The translations under genes were made by a program, and so were the position numbers. From NCBI RefSeq assembly GCF_009909205.1, contig NZ_JAAAPN010000011.1:1-64000 (forward strand): DNA of 64,000 nt, in the 5' to 3' direction. The notes under the pieces are model-generated. The model was not told the DNA's origin, did not search any database, and saw nothing but the letters and a program-made list of their open reading frames with translations. Below are positions 9,676-19,769 of this stretch, one piece after another. This DNA comes from Aquabacterium fontiphilum (GTDB lineage: Bacteria; Pseudomonadota; Gammaproteobacteria; Burkholderiales; Burkholderiaceae_C). Positions within the stretch are counted from its first letter, which is position 1. Each line of letters opens with the position of its first letter.

Positions 9676-11025
9676 ATGGAACCTGGCATGGTTGAGACAG
9701 ATATCGGCCTCGAACACGGGATGATCGGCAAGTACCGCATCATCAGGAAGCTGGGCGAGGGCGCCACCAGCGAGGTCTTCCTGTGCCGGGACGACTTTCA
9801 CGACCGCAATGTGGCCGTCAAGCGCGTGCGCGCCGCGGCCTTGATCGACGCCGTGGACGGACCCGTCTACGCGCGCTTCTTCGCCGCCGAGGCGGCGCTG
9901 GTCGGTCGCCTGCAGCACCCCAATGTGGTGCAGATCTACGATGCCGTGGCTGACCCCATCGCCCCGTACGTGGTGATGGAGTACGTGCCCGGCACAACGC
10001 TGCGCACCTACTGCCGGGCGGATCAGCTGCTGCCGCTGGAGCTGATCGTCGAATTGGGCTTCAAGTGCGCGATGGCACTGGGTTACGTGTACCGCCAGGG
10101 CCTGATCCACCGCGATGTGAAGCCCGCCAACATCCTGGCCATCACCAACGCCGCGGGCATGGTGACCGACATCAAGCTGACCGATTTCGGCTCCGCGCTG
10201 AACCTCGCGGCCGAGTCGACCCAGGTGCATCAAGTGGGCTCGCTGGCCTACATGGCGCCCGAGCAGCTCGACGGCCAGGTGCCCGACTGCCGGGCCGACA
10301 TCTATGCGCTGGGCGCTGTGCTGTACCACCTGATCGCGGGCAAGCCGCCATTCGATGCGCCCTCGCAAGCCGTGCTGATGAACCAGATCTACAACCACAC
10401 GCCGCCACCGCTGGCTGGCATGCGTGCCGGCGTCAACGCGTCAGTGGACGAGGTGATCCAGAAGGCGCTGGCCAAGCGTCCGGAAGACCGCTATCCGAAC
10501 TGGGACGCCTTTGCGCAGGCGCTCTCGGGTCTGATTGCCGACCACAAGGTGCCGCGCGGCCACTTGCAAGGGGTGCTGGATTCGGAGCGCTTCAACCTGC
10601 TGCGCTCGCTGGATTTTTTCTCAAGCTTCGGCGACGTGGAGCTGTGGGAGGTCGTGCACCGCGCCAAGTGGCAACGCTTTTCGTTCGGCCATGCGCTGTA
10701 CCGCCGAGGGGAAGAAGGCCGCACCTTCCACATCATGGCGCAGGGCAGCGTCGAGGTCTACCGCAACGGCAAGCGCGTGGCGCTGCTGGGCGCGGGCACG
10801 TCTGTGGGCGAAATGGCCTACCTGGCGCCCAGCCCCGAGTTGCGCCGCCACAGCACCGATGTGGTGGTGACCGAGCCGGCCACCACCATCTCGTTCACAC
10901 CTGAGGCGATGCTGCAGCTCAGCCCCGCGTGCCGGCATTTGTTTGACGAGGCCTTCATCCGGGTGCTGGTGCGGCGCTTGCACGCGGCGCATGAGGCCCT
11001 GGCCCACCCGCGCCGCATTCTCTGA
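9676..11025 (+). CDS. Ser/Thr protein kinase with C-terminal cyclic-nucleotide-binding domain
   Basis: A Hanks-type kinase of about 449 residues. Seen directly: glycine loop GEGATSEV (about 25-32), VAVKR with the ATP-binding Lys near 48, catalytic loop HRDVKPAN near 145, DFGSA near 170, and an APE-like MAPEQ. After residue 315 comes a CAP_ED-type beta-roll (SFGHALYRRGEEGRTFHIMA, then GSVEVYRN and GTSVGEMAYL), suggesting control by a cyclic nucleotide or a related ligand. No transmembrane helix is evident, so it should be cytoplasmic. The frame is open from 9475 inside argS; ATGs at 9676, 9688 and 9721 are candidates and none has a clear RBS. Substrates are unknown. It ends 6 bases before the convergent PEP-CTERM gene. 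Confidence 0.9.
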   Translation: MEPGMVETDIGLEHGMIGKYRIIRKLGEGATSEVFLCRDDFHDRNVAVKRVRAAALIDAVDGPVYARFFAAEAALVGRLQHPNVVQIYDAVADPIAPYVVMEYVPGTTLRTYCRADQLLPLELIVELGFKCAMALGYVYRQGLIHRDVKPANILAITNAAGMVTDIKLTDFGSALNLAAESTQVHQVGSLAYMAPEQLDGQVPDCRADIYALGAVLYHLIAGKPPFDAPSQAVLMNQIYNHTPPPLAGMRAGVNASVDEVIQKALAKRPEDRYPNWDAFAQALSGLIADHKVPRGHLQGVLDSERFNLLRSLDFFSSFGDVELWEVVHRAKWQRFSFGHALYRRGEEGRTFHIMAQGSVEVYRNGKRVALLGAGTSVGEMAYLAPSPELRRHSTDVVVTEPATTISFTPEAMLQLSPACRHLFDEAFIRVLVRRLHAAHEALAHPRRIL

Positions 11026-11031
11026 GCGTCT

Positions 11032-11892
11032 TCAGTCGCCGCGGGCGCGTCGGCGGCGCAGCGCGGCCCAGCCCAGCATGGGCAAGGACGCCGCGACCAA
11101 CCCCACCACGCCCGGCTCGGGCACCGCGGTCACGTTGGCGTACACCGTCAGCCGGTCCAGGCTGAGGGTGGCTTCACCCAGGTCCATCTCGTAGCGGTAG
11201 GTGGGCACGTCGATGTAGACCGCCTCATCGCGGTAGTAGCAAACGCCCGGGTCATCGGGCTCGCAATAGTCCAGCACCTGTTCGTAATGGCTGAACTGCT
11301 GCTCGTAACCTTCGAAGACCTCGACGTAGCCGATGTCGCCGATGGCGCCCAAGGTGGCTTCGAGCGTCGGCAGCGTGGCGCCGCTGAGGTAAGTGCTGCT
11401 GTTGAACGGCTGGATGCCGCTGTTGGCCCACAGGCCGATGCTGTCGGGGCCGAACACCTCGACCGAGCCTGGGCTTTCGATGTAGTAGCTGCCGGACAAC
11501 GCGACCGTGTAGCCGTGAATGATGTAGCCTGGCTGCGCCGAAATGCTCAGCGGTAGCGTGAACCAGCCCGACACATACTCGGACGAGAAGCTGCTGTAGC
11601 TGGACGCATAGAGCTGGAACCCGGACAGATCGATCTGCAAGCCGGTTTCACCGAGTTGCGTCACGGTTGGGAAGACATCGACCTGACTGTAGCCGCCGGA
11701 ACTGCCGGTGGTGAACCCGGCCACAAACGTGTCGGGATCGTACTGGACGCTGATCTGGCTGCTGCTCCAGCCCGAAGGGGCGGCCCAGGCGGCGGCAGAC
11801 AACATGGTTGCGGCGGTGGCCGCGGCGGTGCGCCGCAAGGTGCGCGACGCGCGCGATGGGTGCGACAAAAGGGCAAGACGAGGGTAGGGCAT
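11032..11892 (-). CDS. PEP-CTERM sorting domain protein
   Basis: A 286-residue secreted protein of unknown function. It has a signal peptide (hydrophobic Ala-rich stretch ending AAWA), a Ser/Tyr/Gly-rich body likely to form beta-structure, and a C-terminal PEP-CTERM signal: VPEPG, a hydrophobic span and the basic tail RRRRARGD. By family knowledge this tail is cleaved by exosortase, linked to exopolysaccharide export. The start at 11892 is supported by AGGAGG 6-7 bases upstream. Two Cys (C-E-P-D-D-P-G-V-C) sit in the last third. No exosortase gene lies in the window. What it binds or builds is unknown. Confidence 0.85.
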   Translation of the reverse strand: MPYPRLALLSHPSRASRTLRRTAAATAATMLSAAAWAAPSGWSSSQISVQYDPDTFVAGFTTGSSGGYSQVDVFPTVTQLGETGLQIDLSGFQLYASSYSSFSSEYVSGWFTLPLSISAQPGYIIHGYTVALSGSYYIESPGSVEVFGPDSIGLWANSGIQPFNSSTYLSGATLPTLEATLGAIGDIGYVEVFEGYEQQFSHYEQVLDYCEPDDPGVCYYRDEAVYIDVPTYRYEMDLGEATLSLDRLTVYANVTAVPEPGVVGLVAASLPMLGWAALRRRRARGD

Positions 11893-12067
11893 GCTTTCCT
11901 CCTGAATTTCATGTGATGGGAACCACAGCCTAGGCGCACCGCTCGGCAGCGACCATCCCTTGAACGTGGGAGGCCCAAAGGGCCCGCACGCGCTCGGTTG
12001 GCGGGCACGCCGCTTGCCCTTAGACTGGCTGGCGTTTTCGTTCTGCCTCTCTTGCAGGAGCCTCACC

Positions 12068-12334
12068 ATGCGCCAGTGGATCGCCTTGATCGCCATCAGC
12101 ATGGGTGCCGTATTCGCACCCGCTCACGCCAACGACATGCACAAGGCCTGCGAGGCCAAGGCCGTTGAGAAGAAGCTGTATGGCGCCGCGCGCAACAGCT
12201 TCATCCAGAAATGCGAGAAGGATGCGGTGCAGGGCGGCTGCGCAGCCATGGCCGATGAGAAAAAACTGCACGGCGCGGCGCGCAACAGCTTCGTCAAGAA
12301 GTGCAAGAAAGACGCCAGCGCGCACAAGCACTGA
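12068..12334 (+). CDS. PsiF repeat family periplasmic protein
   Basis: A small 88-residue protein with a cleavable signal peptide (MRQWIALIAISMGAVFAPAHA) and two tandem copies of a PsiF-like unit: C-x3-AVEKKLYGAARNSFIQKC and C-x-AMADEKKLHGAARNSFVKKC. In E. coli psiF is phosphate-starvation induced, but its function is not established. An AGGAG ends 7 bases before the ATG. It is divergent from the PEP-CTERM gene, with 175 bases between them for both promoters. Downstream, TTGACG and CGTCAA (12337-12342 and 12357-12362) form a dyad in the 41-base convergent gap and may help end transcription. Confidence 0.85.
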   Translation: MRQWIALIAISMGAVFAPAHANDMHKACEAKAVEKKLYGAARNSFIQKCEKDAVQGGCAAMADEKKLHGAARNSFVKKCKKDASAHKH

Positions 12335-12375
12335 CATTGACGCGGACACCGGCACCCGTCAACGGGCAGCCGGGT

Positions 12376-13329
12376 TCAGGCCGCAGCCACGCGGGGATCG
12401 ATGGCCGGCTCAGCCGACATGGCCAGGGCTTGCCAGTAAGCGGGGTCGGCGTAGTGATTCTTCAGAAAATCGAGCCACAGGCGCAGCCGAAGCGGCTGGT
12501 GCTTGCGCTGTGCGAACACGGCATAGATGCCGTTGGGCGGCGCCGCAAACTCGTCGAGCACGCTGATGAGGCGGCCGGCCCGCACGTCGGCGGCCACCTC
12601 CCACCAGGAGCGCCAGGCCAGGCCCAGCCCTTCCAGACACCAGGCGTGCAGCACCTGACCGTCAGAGCAATCCAGCCGAGCAGGCGGACGCACGTGCACC
12701 ACCTGCCCGTCAACGGTGAAGGCCCACCCACGGGTCTGGCTCGCCTCCGAACTGAGCGTCAGGCAGGCATGCCGGGTGACGTCGCCTGGCTGGAGCGGGC
12801 GCCCGCGCTCCGCGAGGTAGGCCGGGCTGGCCACGCACAGGCGACGATTCTCGGCCAGCCGCACACTGACCAGGCTGGAATCGGGCAGGTCACCCACCCG
12901 AACGGCGCAATCAAACCCTTCGTTGACCAGATCTACCAGATGGTCGGACAGATTGAGCGACAGTGACACCTCGGGGTGATCCGCGACGAAGCGAGGCACC
13001 AGCGGCGCGACATGCCGCCGTCCGAAGCCGGCGGGCGCCGTGATGCGCAGATGGCCGCTGGCCTTGATGCCGCCGGCACTGACGCTGGCCTCGGCGCTGG
13101 AGAGATCCGCCAGAATGCGCTGGGCATCTTCCAGAAAGGCGCTGCCCTCGTGCGTGAGGCTGATGCGCCGCGTGGTCCGCACCAGCAGCTTGACACCCAG
13201 TCGCTCTTCCAGGGCATCGATGCGGCGGCCGATCACGGCCGGCGCCACGCCATCGGCCGCTGCGGCGGCGGTCAGGCTGCCTTTGAGGGCCACGGCCACA
13301 AAGGATTCAATCTGCTTGAGTCGGTCCAT
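12376..13329 (-). CDS. LysR family transcriptional regulator
   Basis: A 317-residue LTTR: N-terminal winged HTH (about 1-60, FVAVALKGSLTAAAAADGVAPAVIGRRI) and a periplasmic-binding-fold effector domain from about 90 (ITAPAGFGRRHVAPLVPRF). It is divergent from glcB, so control of malate synthase is a natural hypothesis, but the effector-domain type resembles the broad AaeR/DsdC-like group and gives no ligand. An inverted repeat GTCGT-N8-ACGAC lies at 13334-13351, just upstream of its start, and could be an autoregulatory operator. Confidence 0.9.
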   Translation of the reverse strand: MDRLKQIESFVAVALKGSLTAAAAADGVAPAVIGRRIDALEERLGVKLLVRTTRRISLTHEGSAFLEDAQRILADLSSAEASVSAGGIKASGHLRITAPAGFGRRHVAPLVPRFVADHPEVSLSLNLSDHLVDLVNEGFDCAVRVGDLPDSSLVSVRLAENRRLCVASPAYLAERGRPLQPGDVTRHACLTLSSEASQTRGWAFTVDGQVVHVRPPARLDCSDGQVLHAWCLEGLGLAWRSWWEVAADVRAGRLISVLDEFAAPPNGIYAVFAQRKHQPLRLRLWLDFLKNHYADPAYWQALAMSAEPAIDPRVAAA

Positions 13330-13662
13330 GCTCGTCGTAACCCGGGACGACCACCCGGCGCGCCTGCCCTGATGCGCTGATCTTGCGCATGCCCTTGCGA
13401 AAAAACAATCGGGCTGCGCCCAGAGAAACTGCGGCGCTGCTTGCCGACGTCCGCCGCCGACGCGTCGTCCATTTTTGCACCCAAGTCATGAATCAATGAC
13501 TTTTTGCGCTGGTAATGTTCGGATAAGTATCGAATAAACTGACGCGCTCGCAGCAGCATGCGGAAGCGGCCCACCTGCACGCCCGCAACGCCCCTGTCCA
13601 CCCGACGACGCGCCGTGCACGCTGCCCCACACCACTCCTGATCTTCCCTGACGAGGTTTTCC
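13330..13662. promoter_or_regulatory. Divergent control region between LysR gene and glcB
   Basis: 333 bases without a gene. The left end has the dyad GTCGT-N8-ACGAC (13334-13351). A relatively AT-rich block at about 13485-13545 (CATGAATCAATGACTTTTT, then GGATAAGTATCGAATAAAC) is the likeliest promoter zone for glcB; a TTGCGC at 13504 could be a -35, but the -10 is ambiguous. Reading frames crossing the region are shadows. Confidence 0.4.
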
Positions 13663-15858
13663 ATGACCGCACGCACCACCGTTCACAGCCTGCAAGTGGC
13701 CACCGAGCTGTACCGTTTCGTCGAAGACAAGGTGCTGCCCGGCACCGGCATCGACAGCGCCGCCTTCTGGGCCGGCTTTGACAAGATCGTCAACGACCTG
13801 GCGCCCAAGAACGCCGCCCTGCTGGCCGAACGCGACCGCATCCAGACCGAGATGGATGCCTGGCACGCCGCCAACCCCGGCCCGATCAACGACATGGCCG
13901 CGTACAAGGCCCATCTGGAGAAGATCGGCTACCTGGTGCCCGTGCCCGCCGGCGTGAAAGCCACCACCGCCAATGTGGACGCCGAACTGGCCCTGCAAGC
14001 CGGCCCGCAGCTGGTGGTGCCCATCCTGAACGCCCGCTATGCACTGAACGCCGCCAACGCCCGCTGGGGCAGCCTGTACGACGCCCTGTACGGCACGGAC
14101 GCCATCCCCGAAACCGATGGCGCCGACAAGGGCACCGGCTACAACCCGGTGCGTGGCGCCAAGGTGATCGCCTGGGCCCGGAACTTCCTGGACCAATCGG
14201 CGCCGCTGGAAGGCGCCTCGCACCGTGACGCAGCCGGCTACAGCATCGCTGGCGGCAAGCTGGTCGTGGCGCTGAACAACGGCAAGAGCACCGGCCTGCA
14301 GAACCCCGAGCAACTGGTGGGCTACCAGGGTGACGCCGCTGCCCCGAGCAGCGTGCTGCTGGTCAACAATGGCCTGCACATCGACATCCAGATCAACCGC
14401 GCCACCCCCATCGGCAAGACCGATGCGGCCGGCGTGTCCGATCTGGTGCTGGAATCGGCCGTGTCCACCATCCTGGACCTGGAAGACTCGGTCGCTGCCG
14501 TGGATGCCGAAGACAAGGTGCTGGGCTACAGCAACTGGCTGGGCATCCAGCTGGGTACGCTGACCGAAGAAGTCGCCAAGGGCGGCAAGACCTTCACGCG
14601 CGCCCTCAATGGCGACCGCGTCTACACCGGCCCCAACGGTGGTGAAGTCAAGCTGCACGGCCGCTCGCTGATGTTCGTGCGCAATGTGGGCCACCTGATG
14701 ACCAACCCGGCCATCCTGTGGGGCGCCGAAGGCCGTGAGATCCCCGAAGGCATCATGGACGCCGTCGTGACCACGACCATTGCCCTGCATGACCTCAAGG
14801 GCCACGGCAAGATCAATGGCCAGCCCATCCGCAACTCGCGCACCGGCTCGGTCTACATCGTCAAGCCCAAGATGCACGGCCCGGCAGAAGTGGCCTTCGC
14901 CGCCGAGCTGTTCAGCCGCGTCGAGCAGTTGCTGGGCTTGCCTGACAGCACCGTCAAGCTGGGCATCATGGACGAAGAGCGCCGCACCTCGGCCAACCTG
15001 CAGGCGTGTATCGCCGCCGCAGCGAGCCGCGTGGCCTTCATCAACACCGGCTTCCTGGACCGCACCGGCGACGAGATGCACACCGCCATGCTGGCCGGCC
15101 CGATGATGCGCAAGGGCGACATCAAGAACAGCGCCTGGATTGCCGCCTACGAGCGCCGCAACGTGCTGATCGGCCTGCAGATGGGCCTGCGCGGCCGCGC
15201 CCAGATCGGCAAGGGCATGTGGGCCATGCCCGACCTGATGGCCGGCATGCTGGAGCAGAAGATCGCCCATCCCAAGGCCGGTGCGAACACCGCCTGGACG
15301 CCCTCGCCCACGGCCGCCACGCTGCACGCCACGCATTACCACCAGGTCAGCGTGGCCGCCATTCAGCAAGACATCGAGAAGACCGGCGAAGACCCGCAAT
15401 CGCTGCTCGACAAGCTGCTGACCATCCCCGTGGTGGCCCAGGCTAACTGGTCCGACGCCGAGAAGCAGCAAGAGCTGGACAACAACGTCCAGGGCATCCT
15501 GGGTTACGTGGTGCGCTGGATCGACCAAGGCGTGGGCTGCTCGAAGGTGCCCGACATCCACAACGTCGGCCTGATGGAAGACCGCGCCACGCTGCGCATC
15601 TCCAGCCAGCACGTGGCCAACTGGCTGCACCACGGCGTGATCACTGAAGCGCAAGTGCGTGACAGCTTCAACCGCATGGCCGCCGTGGTGGACCAGCAGA
15701 ACGCGGGCGACAAGCTGTACCAGCCGTTGGTGGCCAACCCGAACGGCGCCGCCTTCCAGGCTGCGCTGGACCTGGTCTTCAAGGGCAAGGAACAGCCCTC
15801 GGGCTACACGGAGCCGCTGCTGCATGCATGGCGGCTGAAGAAGAAGGCACAGGCCTGA
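13663..15858 (+). CDS. glcB: Malate synthase G
   Basis: Condenses glyoxylate with acetyl-CoA to malate, the anaplerotic step of the glyoxylate shunt and glycolate use. The 731-residue length and single-chain G-type architecture (TIM barrel with inserted beta domain) fit GlcB rather than the shorter AceB. Recognisable segments include [48 protein letters not shown] and [21 protein letters not shown]. It starts at an ATG with GAGG upstream and ends at a clear terminator. Isocitrate lyase is not in the window. Confidence 0.97.
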   Translation: MTARTTVHSLQVATELYRFVEDKVLPGTGIDSAAFWAGFDKIVNDLAPKNAALLAERDRIQTEMDAWHAANPGPINDMAAYKAHLEKIGYLVPVPAGVKATTANVDAELALQAGPQLVVPILNARYALNAANARWGSLYDALYGTDAIPETDGADKGTGYNPVRGAKVIAWARNFLDQSAPLEGASHRDAAGYSIAGGKLVVALNNGKSTGLQNPEQLVGYQGDAAAPSSVLLVNNGLHIDIQINRATPIGKTDAAGVSDLVLESAVSTILDLEDSVAAVDAEDKVLGYSNWLGIQLGTLTEEVAKGGKTFTRALNGDRVYTGPNGGEVKLHGRSLMFVRNVGHLMTNPAILWGAEGREIPEGIMDAVVTTTIALHDLKGHGKINGQPIRNSRTGSVYIVKPKMHGPAEVAFAAELFSRVEQLLGLPDSTVKLGIMDEERRTSANLQACIAAAASRVAFINTGFLDRTGDEMHTAMLAGPMMRKGDIKNSAWIAAYERRNVLIGLQMGLRGRAQIGKGMWAMPDLMAGMLEQKIAHPKAGANTAWTPSPTAATLHATHYHQVSVAAIQQDIEKTGEDPQSLLDKLLTIPVVAQANWSDAEKQQELDNNVQGILGYVVRWIDQGVGCSKVPDIHNVGLMEDRATLRISSQHVANWLHHGVITEAQVRDSFNRMAAVVDQQNAGDKLYQPLVANPNGAAFQAALDLVFKGKEQPSGYTEPLLHAWRLKKKAQA

Positions 15859-15879
15859 GCATTCGTGCTGAAAGCCATG

Positions 15880-15906
15880 AAAGCGGCGCCTTCGGGCGCC
15901 GCTTTT
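15880..15906 (+). terminator. Intrinsic terminator of glcB
   Basis: GCGGCGCC-TTCG-GGCGCCGC forms a perfect 8-base-pair stem with a stable TTCG loop, flanked by AAA on the left and TTTT on the right, 21 bases after the glcB stop codon. The A-tract on the 5' side makes it potentially bidirectional. Confidence 0.9.
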
Positions 15907-16146
15907 GCACGTGCACTCGCGTGGCGTCTCGCTATCGTGCGGACGCTCGTCCCCCTTGATGGGGCTTTTTTTCTGAAAGAACGCTGGTCAAGCAGGTGCT
16001 CCACAGCGTGCCCGATGCTTCGCATCCCGTGGCAGGGCAACAAGCATGCGACTGCTGTCGGCAGGCGCACCCAACGGCCTGCTCTACGGACCGCGCTCGC
16101 CGAAGCATGAGAAGGATGGGCAGCGCTGATGGTCCTGGCGCCGTAA
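15907..16146. other. Intergenic stretch with no recognised gene
   Basis: 240 bases between two terminators. Short frames exist on both strands but none has an RBS or recognisable protein. A weak hairpin, CCCC-TTGAT-GGGG followed by TTTTTTT (15951-15972), could be a second backup terminator for glcB. Confidence 0.4.
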
Positions 16147-16150
16147 CAGA

Positions 16151-16175
16151 AAAAAGGGGGCCGAGGCCCCCTTTT
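16151..16175. terminator. Bidirectional intrinsic terminator
   Basis: AAAAGGGGGCC-GA-GGCCCCCTTTT is a perfect inverted repeat located 29 bases beyond the stop codon of the outer-membrane protein gene on the minus strand. It has T-runs on both strands, so it can also stop any plus-strand readthrough from glcB. Confidence 0.88.
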
Positions 16176-16204
16176 GATTGGCTTGACACGCCGAAGGGCG
16201 TTGG

Positions 16205-16762
16205 TCAGAACTTGTATGCGAGGCCCAGGCCGATGGCGCGCACGCTGCCGGATTCGCCACCCAGTTTCGCAGTGGAGAAGTCGGCGTCGACCGTGGCCGT
16301 CAGGTTGGGCGTGACGGCGTAGCCGAGGCCCAGACCGAGGTAGGCGCGGGTGTTCGACTCGGACTCGGACACACTGGCCGAGCCCAGCGACTCGCTGATC
16401 TTCGCCTTCAGCATCGCCAGACCGAAACGAGCCACGCCGCTGACAGCGGGAGTGAATTGGCCGTGGGCGGCCACCGCCACGGTGAAACCGGTTGCGCTCA
16501 GCTTGCCGTTGATGGTGTCGCCGTCGAAGTCATAAGAGTACTTGGCCCGACCAAAATCGATGTAGCCACCTTCGACCGCCCAGGTGTCATCCAGCTTGTA
16601 GCCCGCGTACAGCTTCCAGCTGGTGTCCGTGGTGTCGCAGCTCAGCGTGCCAGCGCAATCCAGGTTCACCTTGGCCATGCCCAGCGAACCGCCGACATAG
16701 GCTTGTGCAGATGCGCTACCCATGGCGATCATGGTCAGGCCGGCGACGAGAATGTGTTTCAT
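16205..16762 (-). CDS. Outer-membrane beta-barrel protein, OmpA/OmpW-like (paralogue 1)
   Basis: A 185-residue protein with signal peptide MKHILVAGLTMIAMGSASA and a body of alternating beta-strands ending in the classical C-terminal aromatic (YKF), typical of an 8-stranded outer-membrane barrel. It carries a pair of Cys (DCAGTLSC, mature residues about 14-21) followed by WKLYAGYKLDDTWAVEGGY. It is clearly a paralogue of the next gene (QTYVGAAIGSAKHKIDCSG.SC in the partner), suggesting tandem duplication with divergence. Function is unknown; transport or adhesion are possible. The terminator at 16151 ends it. Confidence 0.85.
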   Translation of the reverse strand: MKHILVAGLTMIAMGSASAQAYVGGSLGMAKVNLDCAGTLSCDTTDTSWKLYAGYKLDDTWAVEGGYIDFGRAKYSYDFDGDTINGKLSATGFTVAVAAHGQFTPAVSGVARFGLAMLKAKISESLGSASVSESESNTRAYLGLGLGYAVTPNLTATVDADFSTAKLGGESGSVRAIGLGLAYKF

Positions 16763-16945
16763 ACTGAAGTCCCTTTGTGTTGTTGGCGATCATTCGCCGC
16801 CGGCCAGCATAGCGGCCGTGCGCGAGTAATGGGCGTCCAACAGGGGACAACTCATGCAAACAGGTCCCTTCACGCTACAGAACGTATCAAAACGTCCACA
16901 ACCTCGACACACACTTGCACGACATAGAAACCATCAGCTCGTAGA

Positions 16946-17545
16946 TCAGAACTGGTAAGCCAGGCCGGCCATGAATGCCTGGACACCATTCGAGTCCCCG
17001 TCAATGGACACCGACGTCCGGTCATAGTCCAGCGTGGCGTTCCAATTCGGCAGGAAACGATAGGACAGACCGAGCCCGATGTAGGGTCGCACCGTCGTCT
17101 CAGACGATGACGCCGTGACGACCACGCCGTCGGCTGGACCGCCCACAATCACTGCGCGAACGGACGCTTTGCCATGCACCACCGCGGCGCCGATGCGCGC
17201 CACGCCTTGCAAACCGGGCCGGAACTCGTGCCGGAAGGCGGCCGCGAGCGCCAGCGCCTGTGCGCGCTGCGTGAGATCAATGCCCACCAGTTGGTCATCA
17301 AACACCGCAGGGCCGCGCAGCTTGGCCTCTCCGAAGCGGATGAACGCGGCCTCGGCATGGACCCACTCGTTGACACGCTGGCCGGCGTAGAGCTTGACCA
17401 CGGTGTCGCGAAGATCACAGCTTACGGTGCCCGAACAGTCGATCTTGTGCTTGGCCGAGCCGATGGCCGCGCCAACGTAAGTCTGAGCAGAAGCCAGGCC
17501 GGCCATGCAGGCGAGTGTGCCGACCAGCATCACTTTCATCATCAT
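16946..17545 (-). CDS. Outer-membrane beta-barrel protein (paralogue 2)
   Basis: A 199-residue protein with signal peptide (MMMKVMLVGTLACMAGLASA), the same double-Cys element (DCSGTVSC) and LYAG motif as its neighbour, and a C-terminal YQF typical of barrel insertion. The frame runs far upstream, but three consecutive ATGs at 17545-17537 follow GGGAG, so 17545 is used. Similarity to paralogue 1 is strongest at the first and last strands; loops differ. No terminator is obvious in the 183 bases before paralogue 1, so the two may be cotranscribed. Confidence 0.83.
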   Translation of the reverse strand: MMMKVMLVGTLACMAGLASAQTYVGAAIGSAKHKIDCSGTVSCDLRDTVVKLYAGQRVNEWVHAEAAFIRFGEAKLRGPAVFDDQLVGIDLTQRAQALALAAAFRHEFRPGLQGVARIGAAVVHGKASVRAVIVGGPADGVVVTASSSETTVRPYIGLGLSYRFLPNWNATLDYDRTSVSIDGDSNGVQAFMAGLAYQF

Positions 17546-17665
17546 GTGTGTCTCCCTGGAGAATCGCATGTCTCTCGCCAAACAAGTGGTCAACATGCGG
17601 GGTTGCAGTAAGCGAAGTGCCGCCATGCACTGTATCGACATGTCTTTCCGGCGCAGGCACATTGA

Positions 17666-19762
<2,097 letters not shown>

Positions 19763-19769
19763 TGGCGAA

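Noticed and set aside
13486-15825. A 779-residue minus-strand frame antisense to glcB
   Set aside because: Mirror image of a certain gene, with no recognisable domains or ribosome-binding site.
15865-16110. Possible 81-residue gene after glcB
   Set aside because: It runs through the glcB terminator, has no RBS and no recognisable sequence.
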